Assembly (NCBI GenBank): GCA_018240525.1
Contig: JAFEFN010000014.1
Span: 894,477 to 958,476 of the forward strand
Reading direction: 5' to 3'
DNA length: 64,000 nt
Source of the DNA: Pseudomonadota bacterium
Lineage (GTDB): Bacteria > Pseudomonadota > Gammaproteobacteria > Steroidobacterales > Steroidobacteraceae
Shown: positions 8,754 through 17,391 of the stretch, one piece after another
Position numbering within the stretch: the first letter of the stretch is position 1
How the letters are laid out: each line of letters opens with the position of its first letter
Notes under the pieces: generated by a model
What the model was told of the DNA's origin: nothing
Seen by the model: only the letters and a program-made list of their open reading frames with translations
Databases searched by the model: none
Program-made: the position numbers and the translations under genes

Positions 8754-10105
8754 GACTTGCGGCCGATCTTACCGGCAAGCCGCGGCCGCGCTGTGCGCTT
8801 GGTCACGGCCGCGCGCACCGGGCGCAGCAGCCGGGCCGCCTCGAGCTCGCGGGCGGCGGCGCGCACGGTGGCAAAGGACAGGCCGGAGCGCTGCGCGATG
8901 TCCAGCAGGGTGTGGGCGCCATCGGACTGGTTGAGGACCCACAGCAGCGCGTGCTCGCGCTCGCCGGGCGCGCGGCCGCCCACCGAGCCGTAAAGTCCGT
9001 GCTTGCCCAGGCGCGGCTCGCCCCAGGGGGCGAGGTTCAGGTAGCGGCCGTTGTCCTCGAGGATCCGCACGGCGTTCCTGCAGGCCTCGAGGCTCTCGGC
9101 CAGGCAGTCCGGCGTGATCAGGTCCAGGTCGTCCGCCGAGCTGTGGTACTCGGGGTAACCGCCGTTGACCGAGCGCGTCAGCCGCCCGACCGGCAGGTTG
9201 AAGCCCGGGGAGCAGAACTGGCGCTCGTCGTACCCGTACGGGGAGAAGCCGATCGAGGTCCCGCCGTGCGCGATGACGTGGGCGCCGATGGCGTCGATCT
9301 CGCTGTCCTCCAGGCGGCTACGCTTGTAGGTGAGCGCGCCGCGGTCGCCGAGCAGTGTCAGCACCAGGCCATGGCGGATGCGCGGCAGAACCCTGGGGTT
9401 GCGCTTCAGCCAGACGAGCGAGCCGATGGTCCCGGGCGCAAACACGAAGCGATAGGTGAGGCGGCGCGGCTCGCGCGCGATCCACTCGGCGAGCGCGGTC
9501 GCCACGGACATGCCGCTGGTGTTGTCGTTCGCCAGCGAGGGGTGGCAGGTGTGCGTGAAGAACAGCACCTCCTCGCGCGTGCGGCCGGGGATGATCAGCT
9601 CCCCGTAGCTGAGCGCGCCGGGCGCGAGCGAGCTCTTCACCTCGACCCGGTACTGGCCCGCGCCGAGGGCCTCGCGGGCGAGCGCGCTCATGCAGAACCC
9701 CCAGCTGCGCTGGTAGTAGCTGGTGCGGTAGGGAATCCACTCCGGGTTATCCGGATGCACGTGCAGGCGCGGCGCCAGCTCCTGCAGCGACAGGGTCGTT
9801 GCGAGCGGTTCGGAGTAGCTCACCAGGTGCAGGTTGTGCTGGCGGAAGTCGACCACGCGGCGGCCGTGCGCGTCCATGACGCAGGCATCCTCGATGTTCC
9901 ACTCCGGCGGCACCTCCCAGTCGAAGACCCGCGTGCCGGAGCGCACCTCGTGCACGGTGAGCGGGATGCGCGCGCGGATGAGCGCGAGGGTCTGGCGGAC
10001 GCCGTTGCCGGTGATGCTGCGGCAGATCGGGTACAGCCGCGCGGCGAAGGCGTGCAGCTGCCCGCCCTCGCCTGCGGTCGCCGGTGCCCGCGCGCTCACG
10101 TCCAC
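8750..10105 (-). CDS. DUF4910/DUF2172 aminopeptidase-like protein with C-terminal winged helix
   Basis: A 451-residue protein. The central domain looks like an M28-type zinc aminopeptidase fold, with candidate metal ligands in FFTHTCHPSLANDNTSG and in EYHSSADDLDLI. The N-terminal part (WEVPPEWNIEDACVMD) is typical of the DUF4910/DUF2172 group, and the C-terminal about 80 residues read as a winged-helix module. Such proteins recur inside surface-glycan operons, but their reaction is not established to my knowledge. It starts at GTG 10105, overlaps the epimerase stop by 10 bp and shares ATGA with rfbF, so it is co-translated with sugar-nucleotide enzymes. Confidence 0.8.
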   Translation of the reverse strand: MDVSARAPATAGEGGQLHAFAARLYPICRSITGNGVRQTLALIRARIPLTVHEVRSGTRVFDWEVPPEWNIEDACVMDAHGRRVVDFRQHNLHLVSYSEPLATTLSLQELAPRLHVHPDNPEWIPYRTSYYQRSWGFCMSALAREALGAGQYRVEVKSSLAPGALSYGELIIPGRTREEVLFFTHTCHPSLANDNTSGMSVATALAEWIAREPRRLTYRFVFAPGTIGSLVWLKRNPRVLPRIRHGLVLTLLGDRGALTYKRSRLEDSEIDAIGAHVIAHGGTSIGFSPYGYDERQFCSPGFNLPVGRLTRSVNGGYPEYHSSADDLDLITPDCLAESLEACRNAVRILEDNGRYLNLAPWGEPRLGKHGLYGSVGGRAPGEREHALLWVLNQSDGAHTLLDIAQRSGLSFATVRAAARELEAARLLRPVRAAVTKRTARPRLAGKIGRKS

Positions 10106-10689
10106 CAGCCCCCTCCGGGCGCTGCGGCGCGGCGCGACAGCTCCGCCTCGTAGGCGGTGCGCGAAAAGTCGGGGTAGTCGGCATCGCGCGCGGCGATCAC
10201 GCTCGCCTGCGCGATCGGCCAGCGGATGCCGAAGGCCGGGTCGTTCCAGCGCACCCCGGTGGCGAGCTCCGGGGCGTAGAAGTCGGTCATCTGGTAGAGC
10301 ACCTCGGTCTGGTCCGCCACGGTCTGAAAGCCGTGCGCCACCCCCGGCGGCACGTAGACCGCGTCGCGGTTGTCCTGGTCAAGGGCGACGGACAGGTGGC
10401 TCATGTAGGTCGGCAGCCCGGGCCGCAGGTCCAGCAGCACGTCGTGGATGGCACCGCGCACGCAGCGCACCAGCTTCGCCTCCCGCGAGGGCGGCCACTG
10501 CAGGTGCAGCCCGCGCACGGTGCCGCGGCGCGGGTTCCAGGAGATGCTGGACTGTACGAACTCGCCCCGCAAGTTCTGCCCGCTCAGCTCGCGCACGCAC
10601 GCCGAACGGGCGAAGAAGCCGCGCTCGTCCTGGAGGCGCTCGAGCCTGACGAGCGCCGCACCGGGCAGGCCGAGGGGTTCGATCTTCAT
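10096..10689 (-). CDS. rfbC: dTDP-4-dehydrorhamnose 3,5-epimerase-like protein
   Basis: A 197-residue cupin-fold epimerase. Visible family motifs are DERGFFAR, the catalytic-His region TVRGLHLQ, KLVRCVRGAIHDV, VPPGVAHGFQ and YQMTDFYAPE. It would epimerise C3 and/or C5 of a 4-keto-6-deoxyhexose nucleotide. Because the operon carries rfbF, the substrate could be a CDP- rather than dTDP-activated sugar. It begins 1 bp after the preceding SDR gene ends and overlaps the DUF4910 gene by 10 bp. The fold is secure; nucleotide specificity is not. Confidence 0.88.
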   Translation of the reverse strand: MKIEPLGLPGAALVRLERLQDERGFFARSACVRELSGQNLRGEFVQSSISWNPRRGTVRGLHLQWPPSREAKLVRCVRGAIHDVLLDLRPGLPTYMSHLSVALDQDNRDAVYVPPGVAHGFQTVADQTEVLYQMTDFYAPELATGVRWNDPAFGIRWPIAQASVIAARDADYPDFSRTAYEAELSRRAAAPGGGWWT

Positions 10690-11721
10690 CTAGCGCCAGT
10701 AGAACTCATCGTCGATCTGGCCGGTAGCCAGCAGGTACTTCAGCTGCTTCAGGCGGGTAAAGGCCCGGAACTGGTAGGTCTCCTGCGGCATCTGGATGCG
10801 CGCGAACAGCTGGTGCAGCTGCCGCGCGCCATCCTGCGCGGTGTAGCGGCACGCAAAGCCGGGCAGCTCGCGCGCAATCCGCCCGAAGCTCACGCGGTAG
10901 CTGCGGTTGTCCGGGGAGGCAGGCCCCGTGGTCACGGTGCAGCCGGGAAACTCGCCGGCGACGATCTGCGCCAGCTCGCGCACGCGGTAGTTCTGCGAGT
11001 CCTGGCCGACGTTGAAAATCCGGCCGCGGATGGCCTCCTCGGGCGCCAGCAGGCAGCGGCAGATGGCCTCGCAGATGTCGGCCACGTGCACCACCGGCCG
11101 CCAGGGGCTGCCGTCGCTGGTCATGGCGATGCGCCGCGTGGTCCAGGCGAGTGCACACAGGTCGTTGATGACGATGTCGAAGCGCATGCGCGGCGAGGGC
11201 CCGAAGGCGGTGGCATTGCGCAGGAACACCGGGGCGAAGGCGCTGCTGGCCATGGCACCCACGTCGCGCTCGACCAGCACCTTGCACTCCGCATAGGTGG
11301 TCTGCGGATTGACCGGCGCCTCCTCGTCCAGGAACTCGCCGCTGCCGGCGCCGTAGACGCTGCACGAGGAGGTGTAGACGAAGCGGCGGATGCCGGCATC
11401 GCGGGCCAGCCGCGCCAGCGCCAGCGAGCCTGCGTGGTTGATCTGGCGCGTCACCGTCGGGCTGTTCTGCCCGAGCGGGTCGTTGGACAGTTCGGCAAGG
11501 TGCACGACCGCATCGCAGCCGGCCAGGTCCTGGGCCGTGAGCCGCCGCAGGTCCTTGTTGAGCGTCAGCGGCGAGACCTGCAGGTGCGCATCGTCGCTGT
11601 ACAGCCAGCCGTCGCGGTAGTAGCCGGTGTCGAGGCCGGTCACGGCAAGCCCGCGACCGATCAGGTAGGGCGCCAGCACCGCGCCGATGTAGCCGTTGAC
11701 CCCTGTGACGAAGACGCGCAT
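10690..11721 (-). CDS. NAD-dependent epimerase/dehydratase (extended SDR)
   Basis: A 343-residue extended SDR with the Rossmann motif VTGVNGYIG at the N-terminus, a TSSCSVYG active-site segment and YAECK as the YxxxK motif. HVADICEAI and FNVGQ are typical nucleotide-sugar SDR segments. It likely reduces or epimerises a 4-keto sugar nucleotide produced in this pathway. It does not show the GHTGFKGSW-type N-terminus of CDP-glucose 4,6-dehydratases, so I do not assign that step. It lies directly between the ABC exporter ATPase and the 3,5-epimerase, all on the minus strand. Confidence 0.85.
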   Translation of the reverse strand: MRVFVTGVNGYIGAVLAPYLIGRGLAVTGLDTGYYRDGWLYSDDAHLQVSPLTLNKDLRRLTAQDLAGCDAVVHLAELSNDPLGQNSPTVTRQINHAGSLALARLARDAGIRRFVYTSSCSVYGAGSGEFLDEEAPVNPQTTYAECKVLVERDVGAMASSAFAPVFLRNATAFGPSPRMRFDIVINDLCALAWTTRRIAMTSDGSPWRPVVHVADICEAICRCLLAPEEAIRGRIFNVGQDSQNYRVRELAQIVAGEFPGCTVTTGPASPDNRSYRVSFGRIARELPGFACRYTAQDGARQLHQLFARIQMPQETYQFRAFTRLKQLKYLLATGQIDDEFYWR

Positions 11722-11743
11722 CGGGTTGGTCGTGCGCCCCAGC

Positions 11744-13012
11744 CTACTCCGGCGCCGTCCCGTCGATGCCCTCCAGGCGCCAGCGCTGCGGGAAGAAGAC
11801 CAGCCCGTAGCGGCTGTCGATGCGGCGCGAGGTGTTGTAGATCGCCGCCTCCTCGATGTCCAGGCTCATGGCGTGCTCGATGACGTCGTAGTTGTGGTGC
11901 TTCAGGGCCGAGTCTACCCATAGCGACAGCGAGTACCTGCCCGGCAAGAGGTTCAGCATGTCGATCTCCAGATCGACGTGGCCGTCGCCGGGATTCACCC
12001 GCGGGATGTCGAGGTTGTGCAGCCAGGTGCTGCTGTCGGTGATGAGGGTGCCCATCTCGCTGATGATCTTGATGCCGAAGCTCGGCCGCTCGACCGCCTC
12101 GGTGGCGTGGTAGTGCAGGCGGATGGTCACGGCCTTGCCGCTGCGCGTGACGGTCTGCAGCTCGCCCCCCTTGCTGAGCAGCTCCACGCGCGTGAAGCGG
12201 ACCTCGCCGGAGCCGCGCCGGCCGTCCTCCAGCCGTGCAAGATCATTGCTCGCCCCCTCGCTGGAGGTGAACGAGCCCATGTAGGCCTCGATGACTTCGT
12301 GGGTGCTGGCATCCAGGCGCACCTGACCGTTGGCGATCCAGATGCCGCGCGAGCACAGGTTCTCCACCGCGGACATGTTGTGGGACACGAACAGCACGGT
12401 GCGACCGCCGCCGCGCATGTCCTGCATCGCCGTGATGCACTTCTTCTGGAACACGGCATCCCCGACCGCCAGCACCTCGTCGACGATCAGCACGTCCGGC
12501 TCCAGGTGCGCCGCCACCGCGAAGCCCAGGCGCATGCGCATGCCGCTCGAGTAGCGCTTGATGGGCGTATCGATGAAGCGCTCGACGCCGGCGAAGGTGA
12601 CGATCTGGTCGAACTTGGCGTCCACCTCGCGCTTCTTCATGCCGATGATGGAGGCGTTGAGGTAGACGTTCTCGCGCCCGGTCAGCTCCTCGTGGAAGCC
12701 CGTGCCCACCTCGAGCATCGAGGCGATGCGGCCGCGCGCCCGGACGGTCCCGGAGGTGGGATAGGTGATCTTGGAGAGGATCTTCAGCAGCGTGCTCTTG
12801 CCGGCGCCGTTGCGGCCGACGATGCCCACCACCTCGCCCTCGTTCACGCGGAAGGAGACGTTGCGCAGCGCCCAGAGGATCTCCTTGGGCCGCCGCTTGC
12901 GGAACGGCGCGCGCACCAGGTTCACCAGCTGGTCGCGCAGCTGGGTCTCGTTCTGCAGCCTGCCCAGCTCGTAGCATTTCGAAAGGTTATCGACGGTGAC
13001 CGATTCAGCCAT
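11744..13012 (-). CDS. wzt: Polysaccharide ABC exporter ATPase with C-terminal glycan-binding domain
   Basis: A 422-residue protein. The nucleotide-binding domain has Walker A GRNGAGKST (about 66-74), signature YSSGM (154-158), Walker B VLIVDEV (174-180) and H-loop VSHNMS. Residues about 260-422 form the extra beta-rich domain of Wzt proteins that recognises the capped end of the O-polysaccharide (SLWVDSALKHHNYDV and nearby). It energises export of a completed glycan across the inner membrane with the permease 6 bp upstream. This domain usually reads a terminal methyl or other cap, which fits the methyltransferases nearby. Confidence 0.93.
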   Translation of the reverse strand: MAESVTVDNLSKCYELGRLQNETQLRDQLVNLVRAPFRKRRPKEILWALRNVSFRVNEGEVVGIVGRNGAGKSTLLKILSKITYPTSGTVRARGRIASMLEVGTGFHEELTGRENVYLNASIIGMKKREVDAKFDQIVTFAGVERFIDTPIKRYSSGMRMRLGFAVAAHLEPDVLIVDEVLAVGDAVFQKKCITAMQDMRGGGRTVLFVSHNMSAVENLCSRGIWIANGQVRLDASTHEVIEAYMGSFTSSEGASNDLARLEDGRRGSGEVRFTRVELLSKGGELQTVTRSGKAVTIRLHYHATEAVERPSFGIKIISEMGTLITDSSTWLHNLDIPRVNPGDGHVDLEIDMLNLLPGRYSLSLWVDSALKHHNYDVIEHAMSLDIEEAAIYNTSRRIDSRYGLVFFPQRWRLEGIDGTAPE

Positions 13013-13018
13013 GGCGGT

Positions 13019-13798
13019 TCAGACGATGTCCGCGAAGACGCGCTCGGTGCGGCTGAAGTGCAGGCCGCCGAGTGCCAGAAAGAACAGGGTCACCACCCAG
13101 GACAGGCCGACGATCGACCAGTCGATGGTGCCGCCGAACAGGCAGGCGCGGAAGCCCTCGACGATGCCCGTCAGGGGATTCAGGGCGAGCAGCGTCGTGT
13201 ACTTCTTCGGGATGAAGGTGACAGGATAGATGATCGGCGTCACAAACAGGCCGATCTGCACGATGAACGGGATGGTGTACTTGACGTCGCGGTAGCGCAC
13301 GTTGAGCGAGGCCAGCAGCATGCCGGTGCCCATCACCAGGAGCACCGTCTGCCCCACGAACAACGGCGTGAGCAGCAGCGACCAGCCCGGCGTGACGTGG
13401 TAGTAGAACATCATACCGATGAGCAGCACCGAGCCGACCAGGAGGTCGAGGATGCCACCCAGGGCGGCGGCCGCCGGCAGCAGCATGCGCGGGAAGTAGA
13501 TCTTGGTGATCAGGTTCGAGTTCGCGACCAGGCTGTTGCCCACCTGCGAGAGCGTCACGGAGAAGTAGGTCCACAGCAGCAGCGCCGAGTACGAGAACAG
13601 CGGGTAAGGCACGCCGCTGCTCGGGATGCCGGCGAGCTTCCCGAAGAACAGCGTGAAGGTAATCATGGTGAACAGTGGCTGGATGACGGCCCAGCCCACG
13701 CCGAGCGCCGCCTGCTTGTAACGCACCTTGACGTCACGCCAGGCGAGGAAATAGAGGATCTCCCGGCTGCGCCAGACTTCCGAAAACCGTTCACCCAC
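13019..13798 (-). CDS. wzm: Polysaccharide ABC exporter permease
   Basis: A 259-residue ABC-2 type membrane protein with about six hydrophobic segments, an N-terminal amphipathic region (SREILYFLAWRDVKVRYKQ) and the ABC2 signature around LNPLTGIVEGFRACLFG. It forms the channel for undecaprenyl-linked polysaccharide together with Wzt. The start used is GTG 13798; no strong ribosome-binding site is visible. It is the first gene of a six-gene minus-strand operon, and the 261 bp up to the divergent methyltransferase should contain its promoter. Confidence 0.92.
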   Translation of the reverse strand: MGERFSEVWRSREILYFLAWRDVKVRYKQAALGVGWAVIQPLFTMITFTLFFGKLAGIPSSGVPYPLFSYSALLLWTYFSVTLSQVGNSLVANSNLITKIYFPRMLLPAAAALGGILDLLVGSVLLIGMMFYYHVTPGWSLLLTPLFVGQTVLLVMGTGMLLASLNVRYRDVKYTIPFIVQIGLFVTPIIYPVTFIPKKYTTLLALNPLTGIVEGFRACLFGGTIDWSIVGLSWVVTLFFLALGGLHFSRTERVFADIV

Positions 13799-14059
13799 CG
13801 TAATTGCGCCTAGTCCCCGAGAAAGTCCAACAGCCTGCGCACAACATGACCCCCGCGCGCACTCCCTGCCCGGCGGGGGCGCTCATACTACCGTGACTTG
13901 CCATATGATATCCGCCTTCGGCGCCGGGGCCCTGACGCACAGCACGATTCGCGTCGTTTCGGCGAACTGCTCCCTGTCGCAGGGCCAAGCCGCCCCGCTA
14001 AGCTCCCGCGTTGCCGCGAAACGACTATTGTAAACAGTGCCCGGGTTGAGCTTCACGAC

Positions 14060-15304
14060 ATGAGTCCAATGAGCTGCCGCTTCTGCGGCCGGCCGGTCCG
14101 GCATACCTTCGTCGACCTGGGGATGTCGCCACTGTGCCAGACGCACATCACGCGCGAGCAGCTCAACCGGATGGAGCCGTTTTATCCGCTGCACGCACGG
14201 GTGTGCGAGCACTGCTTCCTGGTGCAGCTCGAGCAGTTCGTCGGACCCGCCGAGATCTTCGAGGAGTACGCCTACTTCGCCTCCTACGCGGACAGCTGGG
14301 TCGAGCACGCGCGCCGCTACTGCGGACTGATGGGCGAGCGCTTCGGGATCGGCCGCGGCAGCCGCGTCGTGGAGATCGCCAGCAACGACGGCTACCTGCT
14401 GCAGCACTTCCTGCCCCACGGCGTGACGGTGCTCGGGGTCGAGCCGGCCGCGAACGTGGCCGCGGCCGCGGTGGCCCGCGGCATACCGACGCTGACGAAG
14501 TTCTTCGGCACCGCGCTGGCGCGCGAGCTCGCCCGGGACTTCGGCAGGCCCGACCTGCTCATCGGCAACAACGTGCTGGCGCACGTTCCCGAGCTGAACG
14601 ACTTTGTCGCCGGCATGAAGCTGCTGCTCGGCGCGCGCGGCCTCATCACCATGGAGTTCCCGCACCTGCTCGAGCTGATGCGCCACAACCAGTTCGACAC
14701 GATCTACCACGAGCACTTCAGCTACTTCTCGTTCACGACCGTGCGCGAGGTCTTCCGGCACCACGGGCTGACGCTGTTCGACGTCGAGCAGCTGCCGACC
14801 CACGGCGGGTCGCTGCGCATCTACGCCCGCCACAGCGAGGATGAGTCGCGCCCGGTCGCCGCGCGCGTCGTTGCGCTGCTGGGCGTGGAGCGCGAGTTCG
14901 GCATGGAGCGCCTCGCCACCTACGCAGGCTTCGCCGAGCAGGTACGCGAGACCAAGCGCGCCCTGCTGGCGTTCCTGATCGATGCCAAGCGCGCCGGCAA
15001 GCGCATCGTCGGCTACGGGGCCCCGGGTAAGGGCAACACGCTCCTCAACTACTGCGGCATCGGCACGGACTTCCTCGACTTCACCGTCGACCGCAATCCC
15101 TACAAGCAGGGCAAGTTCACCCCCGGCATGCACATCCCCATCCTCGCCCCGGAGGAACTGATCGCCGCGCGGCCGGACTACGTGCTCATCCTGCCCTGGA
15201 ACCTGAAGGACGAGGTCCTGGCCACGGTCGGCACCGACCCCCGCCTGAAGACGCAGTTCCTGGTGCCGATCCCGCGCCTGCAGCTGGTGGGTGGCGCGCC
15301 GTGA
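14060..15304 (+). CDS. C-methyltransferase of NDP-sugars (Methyltransf_13/11/14 type)
   Basis: A SAM-dependent methyltransferase with the three-part layout of sugar C-methyltransferases. The N-terminal zinc module has C-x2-C (CRFCG) and C-x2-C (CEHCF). The central Rossmann fold has VVEIASNDGYLLQHF and LGVEPAANV. The C-terminal part has GYGAPGKGNTLLNY, FTVDRNPYKQGKF and ILPWNLKDEV. It would place a methyl group on carbon 3 of a 4-keto-6-deoxy sugar nucleotide. ATG 14060 is used (414 residues); ATG 14069 is equally possible, and the open frame further upstream lacks family sequence. GTGA couples it to the following GT2. Confidence 0.87.
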   Translation: MSPMSCRFCGRPVRHTFVDLGMSPLCQTHITREQLNRMEPFYPLHARVCEHCFLVQLEQFVGPAEIFEEYAYFASYADSWVEHARRYCGLMGERFGIGRGSRVVEIASNDGYLLQHFLPHGVTVLGVEPAANVAAAAVARGIPTLTKFFGTALARELARDFGRPDLLIGNNVLAHVPELNDFVAGMKLLLGARGLITMEFPHLLELMRHNQFDTIYHEHFSYFSFTTVREVFRHHGLTLFDVEQLPTHGGSLRIYARHSEDESRPVAARVVALLGVEREFGMERLATYAGFAEQVRETKRALLAFLIDAKRAGKRIVGYGAPGKGNTLLNYCGIGTDFLDFTVDRNPYKQGKFTPGMHIPILAPEELIAARPDYVLILPWNLKDEVLATVGTDPRLKTQFLVPIPRLQLVGGAP

Positions 15305-16254
15305 ACCTGCAGCAGCCACGGGTCAGCGTGGTCATGCCGGTCTACAACGCGCAGCGGCACCTCGCGGCGGCGATCCGCTCGGTGCTGGCCTCGGACCTGG
15401 CAGAGCTCGAGCTGATCGTCCTCGACGACGGTTCGCGCGATGACTCGCTGGCCGTCGCGCGCGGCATCGCAGATCCGCGCCTCCAGGTCGTGGCGCTCCC
15501 CGCCAGCGGCGGTCCGTCGCGCCCGCGCAATCTCGGCATCGCGCAGGCGCGCGCTCCGTACGTGGCCCTGCTGGATGCGGACGACCTGATGAAGCCGGAC
15601 AAGCTGTCGCTCGCCGTCGCCGCGCTCGATGCGCACCCCGGCGCCGGGATCGCCTTCAGCGACTACGAGCGCATCGACAGCGACGGCCGGCTGTTCGAGG
15701 AGTCGACGCTGTCCGGGTATCCGAAGTTCGCGCAGCTCACCGGCCCTGCCATCGCCGGCGGCTGGCACCTGATCAGGCAGGAGGACTTCGCCCGCGGGCT
15801 GCTGCACGAGAATTTCATCGGCACCTCCGGGGTGGTACTGCGCAAGAGCGTGCTGGACCGGGTCGGCGCCTTCGACGAGGCGCTCACCTACTCGGAGGAC
15901 CGCGACCTGTGGTTCCGCATTGCGCACGCCAGCGATGCCCTGTACCTGCCGCGCATCGGCCACGCCTACCGCGTGGCCCCCGGCAGCCTGAGTTTCCGCC
16001 CCGGCGACCAGCAGGCGCGCAGCCGCATCGTGGTGCTCGAGCGCGAGAAGCGGCGCTGGCAGGCGAGCGCGCCGCGCCGCGAGATCGACCGCCGGATCGC
16101 CGAGAACCTGGCGGCGATCGGCTACGAGCACCGCCGCTGCGGGCGGCGCCTGGCCGCCTTCGCCACCTTCCTCAGGGCGATGAGCGCCTCCCCGCAGCTG
16201 CGCTGGCTGCGCGGTGCGGCCGGCTCCTTCGCGCCCTCACTCCACCGGCGGTGA
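15301..16254 (+). CDS. Family 2 glycosyltransferase
   Basis: A 317-residue GT2 with VSVVMPVYNAQRHL near the start, VLDDGSRDDS and the metal-binding LLDADDLMKPDK, followed by the acceptor-site region TYSEDRDLWFRIA. The GTG start overlaps the stop of the C-methyltransferase (GTGA), so the pair is translationally coupled. A plausible reading is that it transfers the C-methylated sugar made by its partner; this is inference. Its last 18 bp overlap the end of the convergent acyltransferase gene. Confidence 0.88.
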   Translation: MNLQQPRVSVVMPVYNAQRHLAAAIRSVLASDLAELELIVLDDGSRDDSLAVARGIADPRLQVVALPASGGPSRPRNLGIAQARAPYVALLDADDLMKPDKLSLAVAALDAHPGAGIAFSDYERIDSDGRLFEESTLSGYPKFAQLTGPAIAGGWHLIRQEDFARGLLHENFIGTSGVVLRKSVLDRVGAFDEALTYSEDRDLWFRIAHASDALYLPRIGHAYRVAPGSLSFRPGDQQARSRIVVLEREKRRWQASAPRREIDRRIAENLAAIGYEHRRCGRRLAAFATFLRAMSASPQLRWLRGAAGSFAPSLHRR

Positions 16255-17391
16255 GTCGAAGCGGCGCATGTGGTCGCGCCAGCGGTACAGGGTCGGCAGC
16301 ACCGGGCCGCGCACGATCTGCACGCAGCTGAGCTCGTAGCGCTGCTGGCTGAGCAGCCGCTTGAAGTCGCTGGAGCGGCCCGGCCCGGCGAGGAAGTCAT
16401 AGCGCGCCACCCCCTCCCCGGCCGCCAGCTCCATGGCGTAGCCCAGGTGGATCAGCCCCAGGGACACCTGCGTGCTGAAGTTCGGGTCGAAAGCCATCTT
16501 GATGTTGTACTGCCGCGCCTTCTTGCAGACGTCGTAGAGCACCGAGACCACCTTGCCGTTCACCCACAGGCGCGACATCTTCAGGTCCGCCGTTTCGATG
16601 AGCCGCTCGGCCAGCGCGCGATGGAACTCCAGGCGCTTGCCGACGAAGGCGGGCTTGTTCCAGCGCAGCAGGTGCAGGCGGTTGAGGTCGGCGAAGGCCC
16701 CGTCGAGCTGCGCGCGGCCGACCGCCTCCAGCCGCACCGATCCTGCGGTGCCCAGCCGGCGCCGCAGGTTCCACAGGCTGCGCCGCGTCGACTGGCGCAG
16801 CTCCTTCAGGTAGGCGGCGAAGCCCTGGCTGAGATCGGCCTGGTAGGTCACGGAGCGGTCGAGTTCGCGCACGTAGCGCCCGCCGCCGCGGGCCTGCTGC
16901 GTGTAGGCCTCGCCCCACTCGGTGCCCGTGCCCGTGAAAGCGATCACCAGCTCGTTCCAGTCCGGCTGCGCCACCAGATGGGCCACGCAGGCCTCGCGCA
17001 CCGCGGCCAGGTCTTCGCTGGTGGCGATGACGTCGAGGTACTCGGAGATGAGCGGGCCGGCATCGCGCCAGGCGATGCCGATCATCTGCACCGAGCGCGT
17101 CACGAGCACGCCGTTGCGGCGCAGGCGGCGGTGGTACAGCGGCGCGATGCCCACCAGTTGCTCGCCGCGATAGAAGGCGAGCACGTCAGCGTTGCCGCCG
17201 ACCATGTCGCCAAACACCCGCCACCAGTTGGTCAGCCAGTCCCACGAGAGGAACAGCGCATCGGTGCAAGCACGCTGCACCAGCTCATCCCATTGCGCCT
17301 GCCGCGCGAACCACTCCGCCATGCTCCAGTGACGCACGCTCAGCGGCCCACGGGGCGCGATCGCGTCGGGCAGTTTCTCGGCAGGTCTCAC
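16237..17391 (-). CDS. GNAT-fold acyltransferase (FemAB/BioF2-like)
   Basis: A 384-residue protein of the Acetyltransf_6/FemAB-like type. Conserved features include FLSWDWLTNWWRVFGD near the N-terminus, the central ELRQSTRRSLWNLRRRL and the C-terminal YDFLAGPGRSSDFKRLL. Such enzymes acylate amino sugars or peptides. GTG 17391 is chosen because it overlaps the stop of the preceding GNAT gene (GTGA) and the family N-terminus follows; the much longer open frame upstream reads antisense to family sequence. It is the third gene of the GT4-GNAT-GNAT operon and probably decorates the same glycan. The donor is unknown. Confidence 0.82.
   Translation of the reverse strand: MRPAEKLPDAIAPRGPLSVRHWSMAEWFARQAQWDELVQRACTDALFLSWDWLTNWWRVFGDMVGGNADVLAFYRGEQLVGIAPLYHRRLRRNGVLVTRSVQMIGIAWRDAGPLISEYLDVIATSEDLAAVREACVAHLVAQPDWNELVIAFTGTGTEWGEAYTQQARGGGRYVRELDRSVTYQADLSQGFAAYLKELRQSTRRSLWNLRRRLGTAGSVRLEAVGRAQLDGAFADLNRLHLLRWNKPAFVGKRLEFHRALAERLIETADLKMSRLWVNGKVVSVLYDVCKKARQYNIKMAFDPNFSTQVSLGLIHLGYAMELAAGEGVARYDFLAGPGRSSDFKRLLSQQRYELSCVQIVRGPVLPTLYRWRDHMRRFDSPPVE

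Noticed and set aside
10690..11721. CDP-glucose 4,6-dehydratase (RfbG)
   Set aside because: The extended SDR here lacks the characteristic N-terminal sequence of that enzyme, so only a general epimerase/dehydratase call is made.
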